A model generated the notes under the pieces. That model saw nothing but the letters and a program-made list of their open reading frames with translations. It made no database searches and had not been told where the DNA came from. This document shows positions 8,460 to 14,202 of a stretch of 64,000 bases of DNA, one piece after another. Numbering within the stretch: position 1 is the stretch's first letter; each line of letters opens with the position of its first letter. Origin of the DNA: Clostridia bacterium. GTDB taxonomy: Bacteria; Bacillota; Clostridia; Oscillospirales; Acutalibacteraceae. The stretch covers positions 27,314-91,313 of the forward strand of contig JAFYNR010000020.1 of NCBI GenBank assembly GCA_017548045.1. Reading direction: 5' to 3'. The position numbers and the translations under genes were made by a program.

Positions 8460-8942
8460 TTATTCTGTCCTTTCAATTTCATTCTTGAGAAGTGCTCTGC
8501 CTTTTTGCAGACGCTTCTTTACGGCGTCCTCGCTTATGCCAAGAATTTCAGCGATTTCACTGCATTTGTAGCCTTCTGCATAATGTAGGGTCATAACGGG
8601 TTTATATTTTGCCGGCAGAGCCGAAATGATTTCGAAGGCTTCGAAGTCGCTTTCGGGAATACCTGCGGATTTGACTTCCTCGAGGCTCAGCGTATGCCGC
8701 CTTATCCGAAGCTTGAACATATTTTTGCTTATGTTTGCGGATACTCTGATAAGCCACGCCTTGCGGTGCTCCTCGTCGGTGAATTCGGGGGCCTTGGTCA
8801 TATATTTCATAAAGGTATCCTGAACGGCATCCTCGGCATCGTCCTTGTTGCAGAGAATACAGTATGCGATTCTGAAAATCATCGAGCCGTAGCGGTCAAC
8901 AAGCTCGCTTATTTCTTCGTTGGTGAATCTGCGTTCAGCCAT
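8460..8942 (-). CDS. ECF-type RNA polymerase sigma factor
   Basis: A 160-residue sigma-70 family protein with only regions 2 and 4, as in ECF factors. Region 2 includes DAEDAVQDTFMKY (35-47) and KAWLIRVSANISKN (61-74); region 4 has the helix-turn-helix CSEIAEILGISEDAVKKRLQ (127-146). The ATG at 8942 is chosen because AAAGGGGG stands just upstream and homologous domains begin soon after; the frame is open for 21 more codons without supporting signals. It heads a minus-strand run with a small membrane protein, an acyl-CoA synthetase and plsC, so it may control lipid or envelope functions and itself. A palindrome lies in its leader. Confidence 0.93.
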   Translation of the reverse strand: MAERRFTNEEISELVDRYGSMIFRIAYCILCNKDDAEDAVQDTFMKYMTKAPEFTDEEHRKAWLIRVSANISKNMFKLRIRRHTLSLEEVKSAGIPESDFEAFEIISALPAKYKPVMTLHYAEGYKCSEIAEILGISEDAVKKRLQKGRALLKNEIERTE

Positions 8943-8965
8943 AAATATGCCCCCTTTCATCAAAA

Positions 8966-8982
8966 TCGGATAGGATATCCGA
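8966..8982. promoter_or_regulatory. Palindrome in the leader of the sigma operon
   Basis: TCGGATA and TATCCGA are perfect 7-base arms around GGA, located 24 bases before the sigma start codon. It could be an operator or a small hairpin in the mRNA; no known regulator is matched. Confidence 0.45.
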
Positions 8983-9062
8983 AAAGACACCCATATATAA
9001 AACAATTATAATATACAAAAGGTGAATTTTATTTTTTTAACAAATTGTAAACAATTTTTTGC

Positions 9063-9091
9063 TTGACAAAAGAACAAACGTTCTCTAAAAT
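9063..9091 (+). promoter_or_regulatory. Strong promoter with an embedded LexA (SOS) box
   Basis: TTGACA (9063-9068) and TAAAAT (9086-9091) are 17 bases apart. Between them AGAACAAACGTTCT (9071-9084) matches the Gram-positive LexA consensus core GAAC-RNRY-GTTC exactly. A repressor bound here would block RNA polymerase directly. The promoter points at the replication-initiator relic on the plus strand. Confidence 0.8.
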
Positions 9092-9137
9092 AGTGGGCGT
9101 GGAGATGACTTCACAATATGTTTACGGAGGTAAAAAT

Positions 9138-9179
9138 TTGAATAAAGGAGAAAATTCCGAGGCTTTCTATACTTTTTGA
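9138..9179 (+). pseudogene. Orphaned start of the repA-like gene (13 codons before a MITE)
   Basis: GGAGG at 9126-9130 is seven bases before a TTG that opens a short frame, MNKGENSEAFYTF, closed by TGA at 9177. The first eleven residues (to SEAFY) are the natural N-terminus of the RepA_N protein downstream: joining base 9171 to base 9450 gives SEAFYKIPKFLF, the usual start of this family. The last two codons and the stop belong to the inserted element. It is therefore the severed 5' end of the gene, still attached to the SOS-type promoter and ribosome binding site. Confidence 0.8.
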
Positions 9180-9449
9180 AACGATAATCCCATAAGTCTG
9201 AAATACAACAATATCACGCACATTCGGGCATTTTTCTCTTTGACATACGCCCGTATGCCTGCATCGAAGAAATGCCCGACTGCACGCAATCTGTTGCATT
9301 TCAGATGCAAAGCAGTTTTGAACGAGAAAATTTTTGCCGTGTCAAGGCGAAAATTTGCAGAAATACGAGGCTATTTCAAGAATTTTCAACGCAGACAGGG
9401 CGGAAAGGTTCCGTTCAAAACCTTATCGATTACCGTTTCAAAAAGTATA
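9168..9449. mobile_element. MITE-like inverted-repeat element inserted in a repA-like gene
   Basis: Inverted terminal repeats at 9172-9189 and 9428-9445 (outer ends ACTTTTTGAAACG and CGTTTCAAAAAGT) match at 17 of 18 positions and are flanked on both sides by TATA (9168-9171, 9446-9449), a likely target duplication. The element is 274 bp and encodes no transposase. Deleting it with one TATA (278 bp) restores the reading frame of the RepA_N gene through SEAFY-KIPKF. The interior is hairpin-rich. The TIR/TATA layout suggests mobilisation by a transposase elsewhere in the genome; which family is not clear. With TA as the duplication the repeats would extend two bases outward. Confidence 0.82.
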
Positions 9450-10249
9450 AGATTCCCAAATTCCTTTTCGGCGATGAATACAGAAACATTCTTTCAACCG
9501 ATGCAAAGCTGCTTTACGGTCTGCTTCTTGACAGATCACATCTTTCTGCAAAGAACGGCTGGGTTGCACGGGACGGAAGGGTGTTTCTTTATTTTACCGT
9601 TGCGGAGGCGGCAGAGAAGCTTTCCTTCGGCAAGGATAAAATACTGAGTCTTTTCAGAGAAATTGAAAAAGCGGGGCTGATTGAACGCAGGCGGCTGGGT
9701 CTGGGCAAACCGTCTGTTATTTACTTTCAGAAGCATAGCGGAAAAACCGACTTCAGCAAGTCGGAAAATACGGATTCAGAAGGTCGGGAAATCAGAATTC
9801 AGCAAGTCGGGAAATCAGAATGTAATAATAACGAATATAGTAATAATGATTTTAATAATAACAATCCATCAATCTGCGGTGAGGGATACGATGAGATACG
9901 AATGAGAGTTGAGGAGCAGGTTGATTATGATTATCTTTGCTCCGTAAGGGATAAAATTGCCGTTGACGAAATAATAACGGTTATCTGCGACACCCTTTAC
10001 GGTAAATCCGAAAAGATAAGAATAGGCGGCGAGCTTATGAGCAGAAGGGTTGTTGAAGCCAGATTTGCAAAGCTTGATGCGGATTACGTATGCTACGTTA
10101 TCGACAGCCTTGAAAAGAACACCGCTTCGGTGAGAAACATAAAATCGTATATGCTTACCGCCCTTTACAATGCGCCTGCAACCTGCGACCATTATTACCG
10201 TGCACTGGTGAATAACGATTTATACGGCAAAGCGGATTTCAATGCGTGA
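9272..10249 (+). CDS. RepA_N/DUF6017 replication initiator, N-terminus replaced by MITE sequence
   Basis: Plasmid/ICE-type initiator that would bind iterons and load the replication machinery. From about residue 60 (KIPKFLFGDEYRNIL) the RepA_N winged-helix domain runs to about 155 (GLIERRRLGLGKPSVIY), then an Asn-rich linker, then a DUF6017 C-terminal domain from about 200 (RMRVEEQVDYDYL...IRIGGE...VRNIKSYMLTALYNAP). The first 59 residues come from the inserted element and match nothing; the native start is at 9138 in another frame. Whether translation reinitiates at 9272 or 9305 is unknown, and no good ribosome binding site is seen, so the gene is probably inactive or reduced. No parA, relaxase or integrase is nearby: it looks like a stranded remnant of a mobile element. 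Confidence 0.75.
   Translation: MPDCTQSVAFQMQSSFERENFCRVKAKICRNTRLFQEFSTQTGRKGSVQNLIDYRFKKYKIPKFLFGDEYRNILSTDAKLLYGLLLDRSHLSAKNGWVARDGRVFLYFTVAEAAEKLSFGKDKILSLFREIEKAGLIERRRLGLGKPSVIYFQKHSGKTDFSKSENTDSEGREIRIQQVGKSECNNNEYSNNDFNNNNPSICGEGYDEIRMRVEEQVDYDYLCSVRDKIAVDEIITVICDTLYGKSEKIRIGGELMSRRVVEARFAKLDADYVCYVIDSLEKNTASVRNIKSYMLTALYNAPATCDHYYRALVNNDLYGKADFNA
9752..9820 (+). repeat. Three tandem 23-bp repeats inside the repA-like gene (putative iterons)
   Basis: Copies lie head to tail at 9752-9774, 9775-9797 and 9798-9820, each opening TTCAG(C/A)A(A/G)GTCGG and continuing with AAAT. Copies 2 and 3 differ at two positions; copy 1 is the most diverged. 23 is not a multiple of three, so selection is on DNA rather than on a repeated peptide. 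RepA_N plasmids are known to carry their origin iterons in this central part of the gene. Confidence 0.75.
9821..9868 (+). other. AT-rich tract next to the iterons (possible DNA unwinding element)
   Basis: About 48 bases made mostly of TAATAATAA-like units follow the last 23-bp repeat directly. They encode the Asn-rich linker of the initiator. Iterons followed by an AT-rich tract is the usual build of an iteron origin. Confidence 0.5.
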
Positions 10250-10272
10250 TTATTCACTGTTCATTATTCACT
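10249..10272 (+). repeat. Two copies of ATTATTCACT after the repA-like gene
   Basis: Exact 10-base direct repeats at 10249-10258 and 10263-10272, followed by a further TTTTCACTT. Function unknown; the stretch from 10250 to 10334 holds nothing else I recognise. Confidence 0.4.
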
Positions 10273-10334
10273 TTTCACTTAAAATCGAAGCTTGTTTCCT
10301 GCAAAAAAACCTAAAAAATTTTTCTGAAACCCTA

Positions 10335-10363
10335 TTGACAAAACGAAAAATATGGTATATTAT
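10335..10363 (+). promoter_or_regulatory. Promoter for the sodium:solute symporter
   Basis: TTGACA at 10335-10340 and TATTAT at 10358-10363, 17 bases apart. A 10-base inverted repeat begins nine bases downstream. Confidence 0.7.
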
Positions 10364-10371
10364 GTAGTCAC

Positions 10372-10397
10372 GCTTTAACGCTTTTATGCGTTAAAGC
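10372..10397. promoter_or_regulatory. Perfect inverted repeat at the symporter transcription start
   Basis: GCTTTAACGC and GCGTTAAAGC flank TTTTAT. It begins at the expected transcription start and ends 27 bases before the GTG start codon, so it may act as a repressor operator or as a 5' hairpin in the mRNA. It lacks a T-tract and is not a terminator. Confidence 0.6.
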
Positions 10398-10424
10398 AGT
10401 GATGGTTAAAAGGAATGAAGTGAA

Positions 10425-11972
10425 GTGAGCGAAAAAACAGCAATCTGGCTGACTATAGGTGTTTACATTGTTCTTATGGCGGTTATCGGCATCACACAGG
10501 GCAAAAAGGCTAAAAGCATTGCCGACCTTACCGTAGGCGGCAGAAATGCAGGCGCGTGGCTTTCAGCTCTTTCATACGGCACAGCCTATTTCTCAGCGGT
10601 TATGTTCGTAGGCTATGCAGGCGGCACGGGTAAGGCTTACGGCCTTTGGGGTGTGCTTGCAGGTATCGGCAACGCTGTTTTCGGCTCCTGGCTTGCATGG
10701 AAGGTGCTTGCACGCAGAACGAGAGATGCTTCGTCAAGGCTCAAGCTCAAAACAATGCCTCAGTATCTTGACAAGCGTTACACCAGCACTGCTATGAAGC
10801 TTTTTGCTTGTATCGTAATTTTTGTTTTTCTTGTTCCTTATTCGGCATCCGTTTACAAGGGTCTTGCCTCGGTTGCGGAGGTTCTTCTCGGTATCAACGT
10901 TGATGTATGTATGATTATTATTGCGGTTGTTGCCGCATTCCTGCTTATTTTCGGCGGCTATCTTGTTCAGGCAAGGGCAGACTTTATGCAGGGTATCGTA
11001 ATGATGGTGGGCATTGTGCTCCTTATCGTCTGCGTTGTGCGCTGTGAAGCCGTAGGCGGCTTTGAGGGTCTTGCAGAGTATATGGAAACTCAGGGTGTGC
11101 AGCCTTGTGCAGAAAACGGACTTCCTCAGCTTAGCGCATCCCAGTGGATATCACTGTTTGCAACCGTGCTTATGACCAGCTTCGGTACCTGGGGACTTCC
11201 TCAGATGGTTACAAAGTATTTCGGCATCAAGGATGACAAGCAGGCTAAAAAGGGTATCACCATTTCAACCTTCTTCGCGGTTCTCGTTGCAGGCGGCGGC
11301 TACTTCATCGGCTCACTCTGTTACAGATTCTTCACCTTTGAACAGCTTAACAATCCTGCCGCAGAGGGCTATATAGCTCAGGACTATATCGTTCCCCATA
11401 TGCTTGCACAGTCGGAGCTTCCCTCAGTGCTTCTGGGTGTGGTTCTTGTTCTTCTCATAGCAGCATCCGTATCAACCCTCTGCTCCGTTACCCTTACCGC
11501 AAGCTCAACTCTTACCATTGACTTCATAAAGCATTTCAAAAAGGATATGAGCGAGAAAAAAACTTCGTTTACAATTAAGGTTTTATGTGTTATATTTGTA
11601 ATATGCTCCTATCTTATCGCTAATTCCGATACTCCCATTCTCGATATGATGAGTTACTCCTGGGGTATCATTTCAGGCTCCTTCCTGGCACCCTACGTTA
11701 TCTCCCTCTTCTGGAAGAAGATGAACAAAAACGGTGCCTGGGCAGGTATCATCGGCGGCTTCCTCATTGCTCTCGTGCCTGCGGCGGCAAAGATTATCAG
11801 CGGTTTTGCCGCAAACGATACTATCGTTTCTCTTGCAGGCAAAGGCCCACTCTTCGCCTGCATAGCAATGGTTGCTTCCGTAATCATCTGCGTTGCCGTC
11901 AGTGCAGTTACGAAGGATGCCAACGAAAAAGAAACCGAATTCTTCTACAACGGTGTTGTTGAAGCAGAATAA
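10425..11972 (+). CDS. Sodium:solute symporter (SSS family)
   Basis: A 515-residue polytopic protein with about thirteen hydrophobic helices and the SSS core in its first 150 residues (TVGGRNAGAWLSALSYGTAYFSA, GYAGG, and MPQYLDKRY). Members import solutes such as proline, pantothenate, carboxylates or aromatic acids with Na+; the substrate cannot be read here. The start is GTG at 10425, with AAAAGGAAT upstream; a nearby GTG at 10420 runs into a stop. Its position in front of a CoA ligase, hydratase and indolepyruvate oxidoreductase suggests it imports an organic or amino acid used by them, an inference from gene order only. Confidence 0.9.
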   Translation: MSEKTAIWLTIGVYIVLMAVIGITQGKKAKSIADLTVGGRNAGAWLSALSYGTAYFSAVMFVGYAGGTGKAYGLWGVLAGIGNAVFGSWLAWKVLARRTRDASSRLKLKTMPQYLDKRYTSTAMKLFACIVIFVFLVPYSASVYKGLASVAEVLLGINVDVCMIIIAVVAAFLLIFGGYLVQARADFMQGIVMMVGIVLLIVCVVRCEAVGGFEGLAEYMETQGVQPCAENGLPQLSASQWISLFATVLMTSFGTWGLPQMVTKYFGIKDDKQAKKGITISTFFAVLVAGGGYFIGSLCYRFFTFEQLNNPAAEGYIAQDYIVPHMLAQSELPSVLLGVVLVLLIAASVSTLCSVTLTASSTLTIDFIKHFKKDMSEKKTSFTIKVLCVIFVICSYLIANSDTPILDMMSYSWGIISGSFLAPYVISLFWKKMNKNGAWAGIIGGFLIALVPAAAKIISGFAANDTIVSLAGKGPLFACIAMVASVIICVAVSAVTKDANEKETEFFYNGVVEAE

Positions 11973-11990
11973 AAAAGTATATTTTTTCAT

Positions 11991-12018
11991 AAACGGAATG
12001 CTTTGCGGCGTTCCGTTT
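11991..12018 (+). terminator. Hairpin between symporter and CoA ligase
   Basis: AAACGGAA and TTCCGTTT pair, extended by TGC/GCG inside with one wobble. No T-run follows on plus, so it may only attenuate or protect mRNA ends. Confidence 0.45.
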
Positions 12019-12046
12019 GTGGTGTTTATAAGGAAGGTAAAATTTT

Positions 12047-13693
12047 ATGCCCATTACAGAATTTCTTGAAAGAAATGCACAGCTTTACAAGGACGACGTT
12101 GCCCTTGTGGAGATTAATCCCGAATTGCAGGAGAAAAGCCGTGTGACCTGGCGCGAATATTCGCTTATCGAGCAGGGCGCAAACGGCGACGGCAGAAGCG
12201 AAATCACCTGGGAGGATTTTGATAAAAAAGCAAACCGCTTTGCAAATCTTCTTCTTTCCAGAGGTATCAAGAAGGGCGACAGAGTTGCGGTTCTTCTTAT
12301 GAACTGCCTTGAATATCTGCCCGTATATTTCGGTATTCTCAAAACAGGTGCACTTGTAGTGCCCCTCAACTACCGCTACACTGCGGATGAAATCAAATAC
12401 TGCCTCAAGCTTTCCGAAAGCGATGCCATTGTTTTCGGCCCCGAATTCACAGGCAGAATGGAGCAGATTTCAGACAGAATTCCCAAGGTAAGGCTCCGCT
12501 TCTATATCGGCTCGGATTGCCCCACCTTTGCGGAAAGCTACAATAAGCTTGTTACATACTGCACGTCCAAGAAGCCCGACATCGAAATCAGCGACGATGA
12601 CCACGCTGCAATCTATTTTTCATCGGGCACAACGGGCTTCCCCAAGGCTATTCTTCACGCTCACAAGGCGCTTGTTCATTCCTGTAAATGTGAGCAGGCT
12701 CACCATTCCCAGACAAAGGACGACGTATTCCTCTGCATACCGCCTCTCTACCATACAGGCGCAAAAATGCATTGGTTCGGCAGCCTTCTCTCGGGCGGTA
12801 AGGCGGTTCTTCTCAAGGGCGCAAAGCCCGAATGGATTATCAAGGCCGTTTCGGAAGAAAAGTGCACAATCGTATGGCTTCTCGTGCCCTGGGCACAGGA
12901 TATGCTTGACGCCATTGACAGGGGAGATATTGAGCTTGACAGATATACTCTTGACCAGTGGAGGCTTATGCACGTAGGTGCACAGCCCGTTCCTCCCAGC
13001 CTTATCAAGAGATGGCTTAGCGTATTCCCTCACCATCAGTATGATACAAACTACGGCCTGAGCGAATCAATCGGCCCCGGCTGTGTTCACCTTGGTGTTG
13101 AAAACGTTCACAAGGTAGGTGCAATCGGTAAGGCAGGCTACGGCTGGGAAACGAAGATTATTGACGAAAACGGCAACGAGGTTGCAAGGGGCGACGTAGG
13201 CGAGCTTGCGGTTAAAGGCCCCGGCGTAATGCTCTGCTACTTCAACGATGAAAAGGCAACCAACGAGGTGCTTCACGGCGAATGGCTCTACACCGGCGAT
13301 ATGGCACAGGAGGATGAGGACGGCTTCATTTATCTTGTTGACCGTAAGAAGGACGTTATCATTTCCGGCGGTGAAAACCTTTATCCCGTTCAGATTGAAG
13401 ATTTCCTGCGTAAGCACGAGGCAATAAAGGACGTTGCGGTTATCGGTCTTCCCGATGCACGTCTGGGCGAAATTGCCGCCGCCGTTATTGAAATCAAGGA
13501 GGGCTTTACCGCAGACGAGGATGATATCAACGATTTCTGCCGCGACCTGCCCAGATACAAAAGACCTCATAAGCTTATTTTTGCAGAAGTTCCCCGCAAC
13601 CCCACGGGCAAGATTGAAAAGCCCAAGCTCCGCAAGATTTACTGCGGCGAAAGCGTTGTTGCAACTCAGGTTGAAATGAAGGTTAACAAATAA
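12047..13693 (+). CDS. AMP-forming acyl-CoA synthetase
   Basis: An adenylate-forming ligase of 548 residues. The nucleotide loop YFSSGTTGFPKA is at about 189-200, the motif YGLSESIGPG near 343-352, the hinge LYTGDMAQEDEDGF near 412-425 and the C-terminal catalytic lysine in NPTGKIEKPKL. An unusual ~20-residue insertion (QGANGDGRSEITW) lies near residues 44-56. The stop overlaps the start of the MaoC-like gene (TAATG), so the two are coupled. Together with the hydratase and neighbouring oxidoreductase it probably activates a carboxylic acid for further conversion as a CoA ester. Substrate unknown. Confidence 0.88.
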   Translation: MPITEFLERNAQLYKDDVALVEINPELQEKSRVTWREYSLIEQGANGDGRSEITWEDFDKKANRFANLLLSRGIKKGDRVAVLLMNCLEYLPVYFGILKTGALVVPLNYRYTADEIKYCLKLSESDAIVFGPEFTGRMEQISDRIPKVRLRFYIGSDCPTFAESYNKLVTYCTSKKPDIEISDDDHAAIYFSSGTTGFPKAILHAHKALVHSCKCEQAHHSQTKDDVFLCIPPLYHTGAKMHWFGSLLSGGKAVLLKGAKPEWIIKAVSEEKCTIVWLLVPWAQDMLDAIDRGDIELDRYTLDQWRLMHVGAQPVPPSLIKRWLSVFPHHQYDTNYGLSESIGPGCVHLGVENVHKVGAIGKAGYGWETKIIDENGNEVARGDVGELAVKGPGVMLCYFNDEKATNEVLHGEWLYTGDMAQEDEDGFIYLVDRKKDVIISGGENLYPVQIEDFLRKHEAIKDVAVIGLPDARLGEIAAAVIEIKEGFTADEDDINDFCRDLPRYKRPHKLIFAEVPRNPTGKIEKPKLRKIYCGESVVATQVEMKVNK

Positions 13694-14133
13694 TGTATTT
13701 TGAAGATTTTGTTCTTGACAGCGTTATCGGAATTCCGCCCGTGCGTATCTGCAAGAAGGATATGCTTGATTTCGGGCTGAAGTATGATAATATCCCCATT
13801 CATACCGATGAGGAATATGCGGCGTCAACCCATTTCGGCAGGCTGATTGCACCGGGAGTTATGTCATTTATGACGGTGTGGGCAAAATTTCTTGAAAACG
13901 ATATTTTTGCCGATGAGCTTCTGGCAGGCAAATCCACCAAAATCGAGTGGTTCAGACCTGTTTTTGCAGAGGATGAGCTGACGGGCAAGGCGGTTGTGAC
14001 AAGGCTTACCGAGCGCAATGCAAAAAACGGAATCGTTGAGGTTACCTTTTACGTCACGAATCAGCAGGGCGAGCTTGTGCTGACGGACGTAACGGAGGTA
14101 ATTGTGAAGCGCAGGCTGAACTCCTCAAATTAA
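13693..14133 (+). CDS. MaoC-like (hotdog-fold) dehydratase/hydratase
   Basis: 146 residues with the single-hotdog MaoC fold. The catalytic pair of R-specific enoyl-CoA hydratases appears in YDNIPIHTDEEYAAST (Asp and His; the usual Asn between them is Ile), followed by HFGRLIAPGVM. It would add water to, or remove it from, an acyl-CoA thioester. The start codon shares a base with the stop of the CoA ligase. The strong promoter of iorA begins three bases after its stop, so ligase and hydratase form a unit distinct from iorAB. Confidence 0.85.
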   Translation: MYFEDFVLDSVIGIPPVRICKKDMLDFGLKYDNIPIHTDEEYAASTHFGRLIAPGVMSFMTVWAKFLENDIFADELLAGKSTKIEWFRPVFAEDELTGKAVVTRLTERNAKNGIVEVTFYVTNQQGELVLTDVTEVIVKRRLNSSN

Positions 14134-14136
14134 TTC

Positions 14137-14165
14137 TTGCAACATATACATAAATATGGTATAAT
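14137..14165 (+). promoter_or_regulatory. Promoter for iorA-iorB-paaK-ACT
   Basis: TTGCAA at 14137-14142 and TATAAT at 14160-14165, spacing 17. Confidence 0.75.
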
Positions 14166-14202
14166 TATTCATCAATATAAACAGAGATTAGGAGGAAACA
14201 GG

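Noticed and set aside
9168-9449. Invertible (phase-variable) switch made by the two 22-base inverted repeats
   Set aside because: Flipping the segment keeps the repeat and its TGA stop at the left end, so neither orientation joins the start to the gene, while deletion with one TATA restores it precisely. No recombinase gene is close. Insertion explains it better.
9752-9820. Short CRISPR array
   Set aside because: The 23-base repeats are contiguous with no spacers, lie inside a coding sequence and no cas gene is present.
11991-12018. Strong intrinsic terminator isolating the symporter
   Set aside because: The stem lacks a following T-run, so it is listed only as a low-confidence hairpin.
14137-14202. 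ATG-initiated longer form of iorA
   Set aside because: It would begin inside the -35 box of the iorA promoter; TTG at 14203 has AGGAGG at ideal spacing.
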